A stretch of 52,806 nucleotides of DNA from Oscillospiraceae bacterium (GCA_021442665.1 JABUSQ010000080.1:1-52806); one strand, 5' to 3'; positions 6,851 to 17,415 are shown, counted from the stretch's first letter. Numbers and translations: made by a program. Notes: generated from the letters alone by a model not told the origin.

Positions 6851-9174
6851 GCTTGATAAAATATAGAATTCACGAGGTAGCAAAGGACTTCAATACCACA
6901 TCCAAGGTTATAAGTCAGATTCTTACCGACTATGCAACTACGCCAAAGAATCATATGCAGGTGCTTGAGAACTTTGAACTTGACCTGATATTTGAGCATA
7001 TTACTCAGAATAATCAGGTGGCAAGTCTTGCTGAGGTTTTTAACACCGCACCCAAGGCTGAGCCCAAGCCTGCAGATAAACAGGAAAAGCCTGATAAGAA
7101 GGGCGAAGGCAAACAGTCTCCCGCTCCGGCAGCTGCGCCCGCAACTGCTCCCAAGAAGGAGAACAAACCCCATATTCCCAAGCCCGTTGCGGAAAAGCGT
7201 GTCATCGACACCAGAGGCAGTGCGGCGGTAAACATCGAGAAGTACGACGAGCGTTTTGATAAGCTCGCAGGAGATAACACAAGAGACCGTGATGTGAAGC
7301 ACGGCAAGGAGAAGATTGTCAACAAAAATAAGCAGCGGCAGAATCAGCAGACAGCCTCAGCAAAGAGACGTCAGGAGGAGAAGGACAAGCTGCAGAAGCT
7401 GCAGCTTGAGATTGCAAAGAAGCAGCAGCTTAAGGTTGAGATTCCCGACGAGATTAACGTTGGTGAGCTTGCCTCCCGAATGAAGAAGAATGCAGGAGAG
7501 GTCATTAAGCAGCTCATAAAGCTTGGCGTATTCGCATCCGTATCCGACGTAATCGACTACGACACTGCGGCTCTTGTTGCCATGGAGATGGGCTGCAAGG
7601 TTGAGAAAGAAGTCATTATCACCATTGAAGAGCGTCTTATCGACGATCACCCTGATTCTGAAGATGAACTCAGAAGCCGCGCCCCTGTTGTTGTGGTCAT
7701 GGGTCATGTTGACCACGGCAAGACCAGTCTTCTGGACTACATCCGACACGCTAATGTTGCGTCCGGCGAGGCGGGCGGTATAACTCAGCATATCGGTGCA
7801 TATACAGTCGAAATTAACGGCAGCCCCATTACCTTCCTTGATACTCCGGGTCATGAGGCGTTTACCTCCATGCGCGCAAGAGGCGCAATGGTCACCGATA
7901 TCGCCATTCTCGTAGTTGCGGCTGATGACGGAATCATGCCCCAGACCATAGAGAGTATAAATCACGCCAAGGCAGCAGGTATTCCGCTTGTTGTAGCCAT
8001 CAATAAGATGGACACGGTGGGCGCAAACCCCGAGCGCATAAAGCAGCAGTTAACCGAGTATGATATCGTACCCGAGGAATGGGGCGGGGAGACCATAGTA
8101 TGTCCCATTTCCGCAAAAACCGGTATGGGTATAGATAATCTGTTGGAAAATCTTGTAATTCTCGCTGAGATACAAGAGCTTAAGGCCAATCCAAACCGTG
8201 CGGCAAAGGGTGCGGTCATTGAGGCGCGTCTGGATAAGGGACGCGGTCCCATCATGACTGTCCTTGTACAGAACGGGACTCTGAAGCAGGGTGATATTAT
8301 CATCGCAGGCACAGCCGTCGGACGTGTACGAACAATGATAAACGACAAGGGTCAGCGTATCACCGAGGCAGGCCCCTCCGTGCCCGTGGAGATATCCGGC
8401 ATGTCCGAGGTTCCGAGCGCAGGCGACACCTTCGATGCCGTAGCTGATGAGCGCATGGCCCGCGAGCTTGCAGAGGAGCGCAGAACTCAGCAGAAGAATG
8501 CCTCCTTCGGCACAAGTAAGAAGGTAAGCCTTGAGGATCTCTTCAGCCAGATTCAGGCGGGCGAAATGAAGAACCTCAATATCATCGTCAAGGCTGACGT
8601 CCAAGGCTCAGCAGAGGCTGTAAAAGCATCCCTTGAGAAAATAACCAACGATGAGGTTCGTGTAAAGGTCATCCACAGCGCTGTTGGCGCCATAAGCGAA
8701 TCCGACGTTATGCTTGCGGCTACCTCCGGAGCCATAATCGTGGGCTTCAATGTGCGTCCCGACAATGCCGCCCGCGACAGCGCGGTCCGCTCCAATGTGG
8801 ATATGCGAATGTACCGTGTTATTTATGACTGCATAAACGAGATAGAGGCAGCCATGAAGGGCATGCTGGCACCAAAATTCAAGGAAGCTATCATCGGTCA
8901 TGCTGAGGTCAGAGAGACCTACAAGGTATCCAAGGTGGGCACCGTCACAGGCTGCTACGTGCAGGACGGCAAGATTCAGCGAGGCTGTCAGGTTCGCGTT
9001 CTGCGTGACAATATCATTGTACACGAGGGTGAGCTTGCATCTCTCCGCCGTTTCAAAGATGACGTCAAGGAGGTCGCTACAGGCTACGAATGCGGTATGC
9101 AGGTGGAGAAATTCAATGACATCAAGGTCGGAGACGTTATCGAGTGCTTCGTAATGGAGCAGATAGTGATTTGA
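6847..9174 (+). CDS. infB: Translation initiation factor IF-2
   Basis: The GTPase that delivers initiator fMet-tRNA to the 30S subunit and promotes 50S joining. The 775 residues start with an IF2_N domain ('[10 protein letters not shown]'-like), then a low-complexity Lys/Pro/Ala/Glu linker (about 65-200), a second IF2_N segment ('[21 protein letters not shown]'), and the G domain from about 280 with G1 GHVDHGKT, G3 DTPGHEA and G4 NKMD, then the C1/C2 initiator-tRNA-binding domains. The length is within family range. The ATG overlaps the ylxQ stop. A strong hairpin follows the stop. Confidence 0.98.
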   Translation: MSLIKYRIHEVAKDFNTTSKVISQILTDYATTPKNHMQVLENFELDLIFEHITQNNQVASLAEVFNTAPKAEPKPADKQEKPDKKGEGKQSPAPAAAPATAPKKENKPHIPKPVAEKRVIDTRGSAAVNIEKYDERFDKLAGDNTRDRDVKHGKEKIVNKNKQRQNQQTASAKRRQEEKDKLQKLQLEIAKKQQLKVEIPDEINVGELASRMKKNAGEVIKQLIKLGVFASVSDVIDYDTAALVAMEMGCKVEKEVIITIEERLIDDHPDSEDELRSRAPVVVVMGHVDHGKTSLLDYIRHANVASGEAGGITQHIGAYTVEINGSPITFLDTPGHEAFTSMRARGAMVTDIAILVVAADDGIMPQTIESINHAKAAGIPLVVAINKMDTVGANPERIKQQLTEYDIVPEEWGGETIVCPISAKTGMGIDNLLENLVILAEIQELKANPNRAAKGAVIEARLDKGRGPIMTVLVQNGTLKQGDIIIAGTAVGRVRTMINDKGQRITEAGPSVPVEISGMSEVPSAGDTFDAVADERMARELAEERRTQQKNASFGTSKKVSLEDLFSQIQAGEMKNLNIIVKADVQGSAEAVKASLEKITNDEVRVKVIHSAVGAISESDVMLAATSGAIIVGFNVRPDNAARDSAVRSNVDMRMYRVIYDCINEIEAAMKGMLAPKFKEAIIGHAEVRETYKVSKVGTVTGCYVQDGKIQRGCQVRVLRDNIIVHEGELASLRRFKDDVKEVATGYECGMQVEKFNDIKVGDVIECFVMEQIVI

Positions 9175-9179
9175 TTTTT

Positions 9180-9203
9180 AGGGCGGTCATTGTTGACCGC
9201 CCT
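9180..9203 (+). other. Strong intercistronic hairpin between infB and rbfA
   Basis: A perfect 10-bp stem (AGGGCGGTCA / TGACCGCCCT) with a TTGT loop, only five bases after the infB stop. No T run follows (TGTAAACC), so it is not a standard intrinsic terminator. It may stabilise the upstream mRNA 3' end, mark a processing site, or pause polymerase within the operon. Confidence 0.75.
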
Positions 9204-9225
9204 GTAAACCATAGGAGGAAATACC

Positions 9226-9588
9226 ATGCCTTCAAATAAACTGGCAAGGATAAATGACGATATTCAGCTTGTTATGAGCAGGCTTCTGCGTGAGATAAAG
9301 GATCCCCGTGTTAATCAGGGTATGATAAGCGTTACCCGTGTAGAGACGACCGGTGACCTTAAATACAGCAAGATATGGCTTTCCGTCATGGGGCTGCAGA
9401 ACGAGAAGGATTTCAGAAAGGGGCTTAAATCTGCATCGGGCTGGCTCCGGCGTGAGCTTGGAAATTCTCTGAAACTGAGAAACACCCCGGAGCTTGTGTT
9501 TGAGCTGGACCACAGCATAGAATACGGCGCACACATAAACGAGCTGATCAGCGGGCTTGATATAAGATACGACGAGGAAGAGCAATGA
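9226..9588 (+). CDS. rbfA: Ribosome-binding factor RbfA
   Basis: A KH-fold factor for late 30S maturation and cold adaptation. The 120 residues show the family start 'RINDDIQLVMSRLLREIKDP', then 'ISVTRVETTGDLKYSKIW' and 'LRNTPELVFELDHSIEYG'. AGGAGG lies upstream of the ATG. It overlaps nrnA by ATGA and follows infB after a hairpin, in its standard position. Confidence 0.96.
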   Translation: MPSNKLARINDDIQLVMSRLLREIKDPRVNQGMISVTRVETTGDLKYSKIWLSVMGLQNEKDFRKGLKSASGWLRRELGNSLKLRNTPELVFELDHSIEYGAHINELISGLDIRYDEEEQ

Positions 9589-10514
9589 ACTACAGTGAAT
9601 GCGCAAGGTGGCTTAACGATCGTGACAATTTCATAATCGTGACCCACGTTCGTCCCGACGGCGACACTCTGGGAAGCGCAGCGGCACTGTGCTCGGCTCT
9701 GCGCAGGGCGGGAAAGTTTGCGGCAATGCTTCCGAACCCCGACACGACTCCTAAGTATCATGAGCTTATTAATGAGTATGTTTCAAACAATTTCAAGTAC
9801 GACTATGCCATTTCCGTGGACGTTGCCGAGGAACATATGCTCTGCAACGGATTTGATGGAAAAGTACATCTCAGCATAGATCACCACCCAACCAATCCTC
9901 ATTACGCAGATGAGCTACTGCTTCATGCGGAAAAAGCCTCCTGCGGAGAGAGCGTGCTGGAGGTCATTAAATGCCTCTGCGGTAATGTAACGCCGGAGGA
10001 GGCAAGCCTTCTCTACATGGCGCTGAGCACCGATTGCGGCGGTTTTCGTTACGCAAACGTCACTCACGAGACCTTCGCCGCAGCCTCTGAGCTGGCAAAA
10101 TACGGCGCAGAGATACGGGATATAAACTATAAGTTTTTCCGCCAGACCTCCAGGGCGAGGATGGTTCTTGAGGGAATGATTTGCGCAAACCTGAGATTCT
10201 ACAAGGACGGAAGACTTGTTGCTGCCGTGGTAACAAACGAGATGATGAAAAGGGCGGGGGCGACGGAGAACGACTGCGATGATTTAGCAGGTATTCCCGG
10301 CAAAGCCGAAGGTGGTATCGTAAGCGTTCTCGTCCGTGAGCTTGAGGACGGAAAATGCAAGGTGTCCGTGCGCTCTCATCCGAGCTTTGACAGCTCGGCT
10401 GTGTGCATGAGATTCGGCGGAGGCGGACATAAAATGGCGGCGGGCTGTACTATCCATACATCACCTGATGAGGCAGCGGAAATGATAACTTCGGCAATCT
10501 GCGAGGTGCTGTAA
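9585..10514 (+). CDS. nrnA: NrnA-type DHH phosphoesterase (oligoribonuclease/pAp phosphatase)
   Basis: A DHH/DHHA1 manganese phosphoesterase that degrades short oligonucleotides and dephosphorylates 3'-phosphoadenosine phosphate. The 309 residues carry the motifs in order: 'THVRPDGDTLGSA' (about 24-36), 'ISVDV' (motif II), the DHH motif 'IDHHPTNP' (about 103-110), 'TDCGGFRYAN', and the DHHA1 nucleotide loop 'FGGGGHKMAAGC' near 280. It lies between rbfA and truB, the usual Firmicutes arrangement, with four-base and one-base overlaps. Confidence 0.93.
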   Translation: MNYSECARWLNDRDNFIIVTHVRPDGDTLGSAAALCSALRRAGKFAAMLPNPDTTPKYHELINEYVSNNFKYDYAISVDVAEEHMLCNGFDGKVHLSIDHHPTNPHYADELLLHAEKASCGESVLEVIKCLCGNVTPEEASLLYMALSTDCGGFRYANVTHETFAAASELAKYGAEIRDINYKFFRQTSRARMVLEGMICANLRFYKDGRLVAAVVTNEMMKRAGATENDCDDLAGIPGKAEGGIVSVLVRELEDGKCKVSVRSHPSFDSSAVCMRFGGGGHKMAAGCTIHTSPDEAAEMITSAICEVL

Positions 10515-11386
10515 TGAATGGTATCATCCTTGTGGATAAGCCAATGGACTGGACGAGTCACGACGTTGTTGCAAAGCTTCGAGGTGCCCTACGTGAGAAA
10601 AGAGTCGGCCATTCTGGAACTCTCGACCCAATGGCAACCGGTCTGCTGGTGGTCTTTGCGGGCAGAGCAACCCGTGCCGTAGAATTTGCGGAGGCCCACA
10701 GCAAGGAATACATAGCCGGTCTGCGTCTGGGTATTACAACCGACACTCAGGACATAACGGGGAATGTATTACGGGCTGCATTACCTGCATTGCAAAGTAT
10801 TTCCGAAAATGATCTTAAATCCGTAATTTGTGAATTTACAGGCGATATTCAGCAAATACCGCCAATGTATTCTGCCATAAAGGTAAATGGAAAAAAACTG
10901 TACGAGCTTGCCCGAAAAGGCGAGAGCGTGGAGAGAAAGCCCAGAAGCGTCAATATATCCAGACTTGAGCTCGTGGGCAGAGAAGAGGCTGATTTTATCC
11001 TTGACGTGTGCTGCTCAAAGGGCACATACATCCGCACGCTGTGCAATGACATCGGAGATAGACTCGGATGCGGTGGCTGTATGAGTTCACTTAGAAGGAT
11101 AAAGGCCGGAGCTTTTTCCGTAACCGAGGCTCACAGCGTCGAGGAAATAGTGCAAAATCCCGAAAAATATGTCCTTCCCGTGGATACACTCTTCTCCGAG
11201 CTTCCGGAGCTTACAGTAAATGCAAATGATGAATCAAGACTTCGGAACGGAAATGTGATAAAAAGTAACTCCGATGATGGGAAATACCGTGTTTACAGTG
11301 AGAGCGGAGAATTTCTTTTGTTGGGCGAGGTCGGTCATGGAATACTTAAAACAGTAAAGAGCTTTTTTGAGGTCAATAATGGATAA
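10514..11386 (+). CDS. truB: tRNA pseudouridine-55 synthase TruB
   Basis: Makes pseudouridine 55 in the T-loop of nearly all tRNAs. The 290 residues include 'ILVDKPMDWTSHDVV' and the catalytic motif 'GHSGTLDPMATGLL', with the nucleophilic Asp at about 39, then 'YIAGLRLGITTDTQDITG' and the C-terminal TruB domain. The ATG overlaps the nrnA stop by one base (TAATG). The stop overlaps the start of ribF. Confidence 0.97.
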   Translation: MNGIILVDKPMDWTSHDVVAKLRGALREKRVGHSGTLDPMATGLLVVFAGRATRAVEFAEAHSKEYIAGLRLGITTDTQDITGNVLRAALPALQSISENDLKSVICEFTGDIQQIPPMYSAIKVNGKKLYELARKGESVERKPRSVNISRLELVGREEADFILDVCCSKGTYIRTLCNDIGDRLGCGGCMSSLRRIKAGAFSVTEAHSVEEIVQNPEKYVLPVDTLFSELPELTVNANDESRLRNGNVIKSNSDDGKYRVYSESGEFLLLGEVGHGILKTVKSFFEVNNG

Positions 11387-12287
11387 GAAGAAAAGAGCCG
11401 TTGCCATAGGCTTTTTTGACGGCATACATGTGGGACATGCCGCATTGCTTAATAAAACAAAAGAACGGGCCGCTGAAATAGGTGCAGTTCCCTCTGTAAT
11501 AACCTTTGATGTGCATCCCGATACTCTGGTGTTCGGTAAGGACGTTCCGCTGATTAACAGTTCAAAGGAACGTGAAAGCATAATAAGTCGTGAATTCGGC
11601 ATTGATAACGTGGCATTCATCCACTTTAATTACAAGGTCATGCGCATGGACTGGAAGGTCTTTGTGGATGAGATAATACGTGAACTGGATGTGGCGTGGG
11701 TTGTCGTTGGACACGATTTCTGCTTCGGCTATAAGGGAATGGGAACCGCCCTTCGTCTCAGGGAATACTGTGAAGAACTCGGTATAGGATGCGATATAAT
11801 CCCAGCCGTTCGCAGAGACGGACTTGTTGTAAGCTCTACAAGGATTAGAGAACTCATAGAAAACGGTGAGATTGAAAAGGCCAACGAATATCTCGGACAT
11901 CCTCATACACTGGAGGACACCGTTCGCTCCGGCTTTCATCTTGGCACTAAAATGGGTGCGCCGACTATCAATATGAAGCTGCCTGAGGGTGTGCTTGTGC
12001 CCCGCTTCGGAGTTTACGCGGCAAAGGTTTTTCTTGATGACGGGGCGGAGCATATCGCTGTGACCAATATCGGCGTCAGACCCACGGTCAGTGACGAAAA
12101 CCGTGTCAGCGTGGAGAGCTATATTATAGACTTCAGCGGCAATCTGTACGACCATTATGTTCGGCTTGAGCTGCACAGCTTTATCCGGCCAGAAAAAAAG
12201 TTTTCATCGGTGGAGGAGCTATCGAATCAGATTCAGCGTGACGCCGACAGTGTGAGTATTTATTTTAAAGGAAAAGACAGCGAATGA
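11379..12287 (+). CDS. ribF: Bifunctional riboflavin kinase / FAD synthetase RibF
   Basis: Converts riboflavin to FMN and FMN to FAD. The N-terminal adenylyltransferase domain has 'GFFDGIHVGHAALL' (HxGH motif), 'GHDFCFGYKGMG' and 'SSTRIRELIENGEI'; the C-terminal riboflavin kinase domain has 'GTKMGAPTINM' and 'GVYAAKV'. I chose the ATG at 11379 (302 residues) because GAGG lies 7 bases upstream; an in-frame TTG at 11367 lies too close to it. The last codons (KDSE) form one arm of the hairpin shared with the convergent gene. It ends the nusA-truB operon. Confidence 0.95.
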   Translation: MDKKKRAVAIGFFDGIHVGHAALLNKTKERAAEIGAVPSVITFDVHPDTLVFGKDVPLINSSKERESIISREFGIDNVAFIHFNYKVMRMDWKVFVDEIIRELDVAWVVVGHDFCFGYKGMGTALRLREYCEELGIGCDIIPAVRRDGLVVSSTRIRELIENGEIEKANEYLGHPHTLEDTVRSGFHLGTKMGAPTINMKLPEGVLVPRFGVYAAKVFLDDGAEHIAVTNIGVRPTVSDENRVSVESYIIDFSGNLYDHYVRLELHSFIRPEKKFSSVEELSNQIQRDADSVSIYFKGKDSE

Positions 12288-12308
12288 TTATAGCCATTCG
12301 CTGTCTTT
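12273..12308. terminator. Bidirectional hairpin coding on both strands (ribF / gluQ ends)
   Basis: A 14-bp perfect inverted repeat (12273-12286 / 12295-12308) spans the two convergent stop codons. Because it is palindromic, ribF ends ...KDSE-stop and the minus-strand gene ends ...KDSEWL-stop. T tracts beyond the arms are short, so termination strength is uncertain. Confidence 0.7.
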
Positions 12309-13232
12309 AAATATTATGTCGTCTTCGGGAATCTTATCCCATGAAAAGCGCTCGACAAGCTCCTCTGCAGTAATTGGGCTGCTGCTTTCGGTTATACCCA
12401 AGATCCCGGCAAGCCTTCCCACAATCTCCTCGGGCTCAAGCCTTTCTCTCAGAGCCTCCATGCTGAGGTCCCCATATCTCTTGGACATTTTCCGCCTGTC
12501 CTCACTGACAAGCAGAGGCGCGTGGCAATATTCAGGGGGTGTTCCTCCGAGCTCTGATATCAGCCATATCTGCTTCGGTGTTGAGTTCAGAAGGTCACGC
12601 CCCCGCACCACACGGGTAATGCCCATTGTCATATCATCCACAGACACGGCAAGCTGATATGCATATAGACCGTCGGAGCGCCTGATAATAAAATCACCGC
12701 CGTCGGAGAGATTTTCTGAGATTTTTCCGTAGTGTAGATCGTTAAAGCTTATTACTTTGTCCGGAACCTTCAGCTTCCACGCAGGTCTTTTGCCTGCATT
12801 TTCAAGCGCGGAACGCTCTGTGAGGGACAGGTACCTGCAGCGACAGGAGTTGTCGCTTGTCTGCTCACCGGGATGGGGCGCAGAAGCCGCAGAGAGCCTT
12901 CGGCTTCTGCTGCAGTAGCAGGGGTATACAAGGTTCTTGCGTTGAAGAAAACAGAAGGCTTCGTCGTACAGCATTGTTCTGCTGCTCTGAGCGTACTCGG
13001 GTCTGTCCTCGCTCCAGCCCTCATCCCACGGTATGCCCAACCATTGCAGGTCATCGGCAATTTTTCGCGCATATTCGCTTTTGCATCGGTCACGGTCCAG
13101 ATCCTCAATACGGAAAATCAGGCTGCCTTCGAGAGATTTACAGTCAAGCCATGCAAGCAGCGAAGAGGAAATATTGCCAACGTGCATCACTCCGCTGGGA
13201 CTAGGTGCGTATCTTCCTGTGTTTTTTTTCAT
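12288..13232 (-). CDS. gluQ: Glutamyl-Q tRNA(Asp) synthetase-like protein
   Basis: A stand-alone class I glutamyl-tRNA synthetase catalytic domain, 314 residues, lacking the anticodon-binding domain. GluQRS enzymes attach glutamate to queuosine in tRNA(Asp). It has 'RYAPSPSGVMHVGN' (HIGH-like motif), 'FRIEDLDRDR', the zinc-type cysteines 'YPCYCSRS' and 'CRCRY', and 'KMSKRYGD' near 265. Queuosine genes queA and tgt occur at 36.0-38.2 kb in the same window, which supports this role. The start at 13232 is followed by MKKNTGRYAPSP, a normal beginning. An A-rich divergent spacer separates it from the TetR-type gene. Confidence 0.9.
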   Translation of the reverse strand: MKKNTGRYAPSPSGVMHVGNISSSLLAWLDCKSLEGSLIFRIEDLDRDRCKSEYARKIADDLQWLGIPWDEGWSEDRPEYAQSSRTMLYDEAFCFLQRKNLVYPCYCSRSRRLSAASAPHPGEQTSDNSCRCRYLSLTERSALENAGKRPAWKLKVPDKVISFNDLHYGKISENLSDGGDFIIRRSDGLYAYQLAVSVDDMTMGITRVVRGRDLLNSTPKQIWLISELGGTPPEYCHAPLLVSEDRRKMSKRYGDLSMEALRERLEPEEIVGRLAGILGITESSSPITAEELVERFSWDKIPEDDIIFKDSEWL

Positions 13233-13299
13233 GATTTTACCTTTTCTATACTTTTCTGTAAAATATTATATCATTTTTTTACGAAAATTTAAATACGTC

Positions 13300-13328
13300 T
13301 ATACCATTTTTCAGAAATATGTGGTATA
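13300..13328. promoter_or_regulatory. Inverted repeat upstream of the TetR-type gene (possible operator)
   Basis: TATACCA (13300-13306) and TGGTATA (13322-13328) form a perfect inverted repeat with a 15-base gap, 33 bases before the regulator's ATG. TetR regulators commonly bind such palindromes in their own promoters; a chance match in AT-rich DNA is possible. Confidence 0.4.
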
Positions 13329-13361
13329 TTAAATATATACTTAGGAGAAAAGGAGAAAAAT

Positions 13362-13919
13362 ATGGCCAGTTCCACCAAAGAAGCGCTCAGCAATGCTCTT
13401 AAAAAAATGCTGAATATTAAGCCTATAGATAAAATTACTGTCAAGGATCTTGTTGAGGAGTGCGGTGTCAATCGCCAGACCTTCTACTATCATTTCGATG
13501 ATGTGTACGATCTCCTGGAGTGGGTATTTGAGGAGGACGCCAACAGAGTGCTTCCAGATGAGATATTCTATGACGAGTGGCGTGTCAACGTAATGAAGTT
13601 TTTCCGTTATCTATACGATAATAAAACCTTCGTGCTGAACATTTACAATTCTCAGAACCGATCCTATATGCTTCGTTATTTCAAGCGCAGAATGCATTAC
13701 TGCATCCACGGCTTTGCGGTCATTGTTGCTGAGGGAAGAAATATAGAGTGGTCTGACCTTGAATTCATCTGCGAGTTCTATGCTCAGGGTATGACGGGTC
13801 TTATATCTCAGTGGCTTGACCTAAATATGGAGCTGCCTCCCGAGATTACCGTGGACAAATTCATGCAGGTGCTGGACGGAAGCATAGAGAGCATGCTCTC
13901 ACGTTTCCAGAAAAACTGA
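13362..13919 (+). CDS. TetR/AcrR-family transcriptional regulator
   Basis: A 185-residue one-component regulator. The N-terminal helix-turn-helix is clear: 'IDKITVKDLVEECGVNRQTFYYHF' spans about 23-46. The C-terminal half resembles the TetR_C_8 type found in DhaS-like regulators ('FICEFYAQGMTGLISQWL' near 145-162), which binds an unknown ligand. GGAGAAAAGGAGAA precedes the ATG. It stands alone, with a possible palindromic operator upstream and a terminator downstream, so the target may be itself or distant genes. Confidence 0.85.
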   Translation: MASSTKEALSNALKKMLNIKPIDKITVKDLVEECGVNRQTFYYHFDDVYDLLEWVFEEDANRVLPDEIFYDEWRVNVMKFFRYLYDNKTFVLNIYNSQNRSYMLRYFKRRMHYCIHGFAVIVAEGRNIEWSDLEFICEFYAQGMTGLISQWLDLNMELPPEITVDKFMQVLDGSIESMLSRFQKN

Positions 13920-13935
13920 ATATGATTAAAATAAT

Positions 13936-13967
13936 GCCTTTCGATGTAAATCGGAGGGCTTTTTTTG
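13936..13967 (+). terminator. Terminator after the TetR-type gene
   Basis: GCCTTTCGAT (13936-13945) pairs with ATCGGAGGGC (13950-13959), including G-T pairs, loop GTAA, followed by seven T residues. The ybaK promoter begins at its end. Confidence 0.85.
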
Positions 13968-13996
13968 TTGAAACCTTCCGGTAAAAAGACTATAAT
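13968..13996 (+). promoter_or_regulatory. Promoter of ybaK-uvrA
   Basis: TTGAAA (13968-13973) and a perfect TATAAT (13991-13996) are 17 bases apart, directly after the preceding terminator. Confidence 0.75.
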
Positions 13997-14021
13997 AAAT
14001 TAGTTATAATGGGGTGAACAT

Positions 14022-14501
14022 ATGAAAGAACAGAAGACAAATGTCATGCGATTTCTTGAGCAGAAGAAGATAAAATATGTACCGCATGAATATCCCCACG
14101 GAGACGAGGCTGTGGACGGTCTCACCGTGGCCGACATCTGCGGACTTGACCCTGCGCAGGTGTTTAAAACGCTTGTTGCCCGCGGCGCAAGCAAGAATAT
14201 ATATGTATTTGTTTTACCTGTGACTCACGAGCTTGATCTTAAGAAGGCCGCAAAGGCTGCGGGAGAAAAATCAGTTGCCATGATTCACGTCAGTGAGATC
14301 AATTCTCTGACCGGCTATATCAGAGGAGGCTGCTCCCCTGTGGGCATGAAAAAGCAGTACAGGACTTTCTTTAACTCCTCGGCAATGCAGCAGGATACAA
14401 TTATGGTCAGTGCAGGAAAGATTGGTTATCAGGTTGAGCTTGCTCCCGACGAACTTATAAAGCTGACAAGAGGAACATACGCAGATTTAACAGAGGACTA
14501 A
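14022..14501 (+). CDS. ybaK: YbaK/EbsC-type Cys-tRNA(Pro) deacylase
   Basis: A trans-editing enzyme that hydrolyses mischarged Cys-tRNA(Pro). The 159-residue protein is a single YbaK fold: '[15 protein letters not shown]', 'VFKTLVARG' with the conserved catalytic lysine, '[16 protein letters not shown]' and '[14 protein letters not shown]' with the GxSPxG-type loop. GGGGTGA lies before the ATG. The stop overlaps the uvrA start by one base, so the two are cotranscribed. Confidence 0.92.
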   Translation: MKEQKTNVMRFLEQKKIKYVPHEYPHGDEAVDGLTVADICGLDPAQVFKTLVARGASKNIYVFVLPVTHELDLKKAAKAAGEKSVAMIHVSEINSLTGYIRGGCSPVGMKKQYRTFFNSSAMQQDTIMVSAGKIGYQVELAPDELIKLTRGTYADLTED

Positions 14502-17335
14502 TGAATAACAGCATAATCATCAAGGGTGCAAGAACCCACAATCTGAAGAATATTGATATTGAGCTGCCCCGGGACAAGCTTATCGTCATGACCGGACTGT
14601 CAGGCAGCGGAAAATCCAGCCTAGCCTTCGATACCATATACGCCGAGGGACAGCGCAGATATGTAGAGAGCCTGTCATCATACGCAAGACAGTTTCTCGG
14701 CCAGATGGACAAGCCCGATCTTGACAATATTCAAGGCCTTTCTCCCGCCATATCCATAGACCAGAAGACAAGCTCACGAAATCCCCGTTCCACCGTAGGA
14801 ACCGTGACGGAGATATATGACTATATGCGTCTGCTGTGGGCTCGTGTGGGCGTGCCCCACTGTCCTAAATGCGGTAAGGAGATACGCCAGCAGACCATAG
14901 ATCAGATAATCGATCAGCTCATGCTTCTGCCTGAGGGGACAAGGCTTCAGATACTTGCTCCGGTAGTAAGAGCCAGAAAAGGCGAATATCTCAAGGTTTT
15001 CGAGGACGCCAGACGTTCGGGCTTTGTAAGGGCGAGGGTTGACGGAAGCCTTTACGAGCTATCCGAGGAAATCAAGCTTGACAAGAATAAGAAACATAAT
15101 ATAGAGATAATCGTTGACCGTATCGTCATTAAGCCCGATATTTATCGCAGACTTACGGACTCTGTAGAGACAGCATGCTTACTGGCAGAGGGTCTTGTTA
15201 TCGCCGACATTGTCAGCGAAAAAAGAGAAATACTGTTTTCACAGAACTATTCCTGCCCTGATTGCGGAGTGTCCATCGAGGAGCTCGCACCCAGAATGTT
15301 CTCCTTCAACACACCCTACGGAGCATGTCCAAAGTGCGACGGGCTGGGAGTTCAGCTTCTTGTTGACCCAAATTTGATAATACCCGACGATGAGCTAAGC
15401 CTCAGTGAGGGGGCGGTCACAGCCTCGGGCTGGAATATTGTAAACGGAAACGCCATAGCCAGAATGTATTACGAGGCACTGGGGAAAAAATACGGCTTTA
15501 AGCTGACAACTCCCGTCAAAGACATTTCACAGGAGGCGATAAACGCCCTTCTTTACGGGACTAAAGGGGAGACCCTGAAAATGCACTACGACCGTGAGCA
15601 TTCGGCGGGTTCCTTCTCCGGAACCTTCTCCAAGGCTTTTGAGGGTATATGCAGGAACATAGAGCGCAGATACCACGAAACCCAGAGTCCTACCATGAGG
15701 GCTGAGCTTGAGGAATGCATGTCCGAGGTGTTATGCCCCGAATGTAAAGGAAGGCGTCTGCGGAAGGAAGCGCTGTCCGTGACTGTAGGCGGAAAAAGCA
15801 TTGCCGAGGTTGGGGATATGTCCATATCCGAGGCCATAGAGTTTGTTGACACACTGAAGCTAAGCCCTAAGGAGCTTATAATTGCTGAGCGCATAGTTAA
15901 GGAGATAAAATCCCGCCTGGGCTTCCTGAGGAATGTGGGCCTTCAATATCTTACCCTTTCCCGCAGTGCTGTCGGTCTTTCGGGCGGGGAGAGCCAGAGA
16001 ATTCGACTTGCGACTCAGATAGGTGCTTCTCTGATGGGCGTGCTGTACATTCTGGACGAGCCCAGTATAGGTCTTCATCAGCGTGACAACGAGAAACTGC
16101 TGCAGACTCTGAAGTCTCTGCGTGACCTCGGCAATACCCTTATTGTTGTGGAGCATGATGAGGACACCATTCGTGCGGCTGATTTCATCGTGGACATCGG
16201 ACCAAAGGCAGGCATACATGGCGGGGAGGTTGTCTGTACCGGCAACGTGAAGGACATCTGCGCCTGCGAGGGCTCGCTTACGGGGCAGTATCTTAGCGGT
16301 AAAAAGAAGATACCGGTTCCCGCAGAGAGAAGAAAAGCGCAGAGAGGCTTTGTAGCGGTGCACGGTGCGGCCGAGAATAATCTGAAGGGCATAGACGTTT
16401 CATTTCCCATAGGGCTCGTTACCTGCGTAACCGGAGTATCGGGCAGCGGAAAATCTTCACTTGTCAATGAGGTACTCTACAAAAGCCTTGCGGCAGAGAA
16501 AAACAGAGCCAAGCTCAAGCCGGGAAAGTGCGGCGGAATAAGCGGAGCCGATTCTCTGGATAAGGTTATCGCCATAGACCAAAGCCCCATCGGACGCACA
16601 CCAAGGTCTAATCCCGCCACATACACGTCGCTTTTTAACGACATTCGCGAGCTTTTTGCCTCTACCGAGGACGCGGGCATCAGAGGCTATAATCCGGGCC
16701 GATTCTCCTTCAACGTAAAGGGAGGACGCTGCGAAGCCTGCAAGGGTGACGGTGTTCAGCGCATTGAGATGCATTTTTTGCCCGATGTCTACGTTCCCTG
16801 CGACGTATGCGGAGGCAAACGCTATAACCGAGAAACTCTTGAGGTTCGCTACAAGGGCAAGAATATAAACGACATTCTGGAAATGACCGTGGAGGAGGCA
16901 TGCGAGTTTTTTGCAAATATCCCCAGACTCCGCAGTAAGCTGGATACCCTGCTGGATGTGGGTCTCGGTTACATTAAGCTCGGGCAGTCCAGTACGACTT
17001 TGTCAGGTGGCGAAGCTCAGAGGGTCAAGCTTGCAACCGAGTTGTCCAAGCGCAGTACCGGAAATACGGTCTATGTTCTGGATGAGCCCACCACAGGTCT
17101 TCATGTTGCGGACGTACACAAGCTTATTCAGATTATTGACCGTCTTGCAAATGCAGGGAATACCGTTGTCATAATCGAGCACAATCTTGATGTGATAAAG
17201 TGTGCAGACTATATAATAGATTTGGGTCCCGAGGGCGGTAACGGCGGTGGAAGCCTTGTGTTTGCCGGTACTCCAGAGGAATGCGCCGACTGCGCTGAGA
17301 GCTTCACGGGTCAGTTTTTGAAGCGTGTTCTTTAG
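14501..17335 (+). CDS. uvrA: Excinuclease ABC subunit UvrA
   Basis: The damage-sensing ATPase of nucleotide excision repair, acting as a dimer with UvrB. The 944 residues carry two ABC ATPase modules: Walker A 'GLSGSGKSS' near 31 and 'GVSGSGKSS' near 647; ABC signatures 'LSGGESQRI' and 'LSGGEAQRV'; Walker B '[12 protein letters not shown]' and '[12 protein letters not shown]'. Zinc modules are visible ('HCPKCGK', 'CPDCG' and later '[11 protein letters not shown]...CDVCGG'). The length is normal. No uvrB lies in the window. Confidence 0.98.
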   Translation: MNNSIIIKGARTHNLKNIDIELPRDKLIVMTGLSGSGKSSLAFDTIYAEGQRRYVESLSSYARQFLGQMDKPDLDNIQGLSPAISIDQKTSSRNPRSTVGTVTEIYDYMRLLWARVGVPHCPKCGKEIRQQTIDQIIDQLMLLPEGTRLQILAPVVRARKGEYLKVFEDARRSGFVRARVDGSLYELSEEIKLDKNKKHNIEIIVDRIVIKPDIYRRLTDSVETACLLAEGLVIADIVSEKREILFSQNYSCPDCGVSIEELAPRMFSFNTPYGACPKCDGLGVQLLVDPNLIIPDDELSLSEGAVTASGWNIVNGNAIARMYYEALGKKYGFKLTTPVKDISQEAINALLYGTKGETLKMHYDREHSAGSFSGTFSKAFEGICRNIERRYHETQSPTMRAELEECMSEVLCPECKGRRLRKEALSVTVGGKSIAEVGDMSISEAIEFVDTLKLSPKELIIAERIVKEIKSRLGFLRNVGLQYLTLSRSAVGLSGGESQRIRLATQIGASLMGVLYILDEPSIGLHQRDNEKLLQTLKSLRDLGNTLIVVEHDEDTIRAADFIVDIGPKAGIHGGEVVCTGNVKDICACEGSLTGQYLSGKKKIPVPAERRKAQRGFVAVHGAAENNLKGIDVSFPIGLVTCVTGVSGSGKSSLVNEVLYKSLAAEKNRAKLKPGKCGGISGADSLDKVIAIDQSPIGRTPRSNPATYTSLFNDIRELFASTEDAGIRGYNPGRFSFNVKGGRCEACKGDGVQRIEMHFLPDVYVPCDVCGGKRYNRETLEVRYKGKNINDILEMTVEEACEFFANIPRLRSKLDTLLDVGLGYIKLGQSSTTLSGGEAQRVKLATELSKRSTGNTVYVLDEPTTGLHVADVHKLIQIIDRLANAGNTVVIIEHNLDVIKCADYIIDLGPEGGNGGGSLVFAGTPEECADCAESFTGQFLKRVL

Positions 17336-17415
17336 CATTCAGCCGAAGTCTAAGCGAAAATGCTCTCGTTTTGGAATACGGAAAAAATACTATTTTGTAA
17401 ATACGGAGACAGCTA

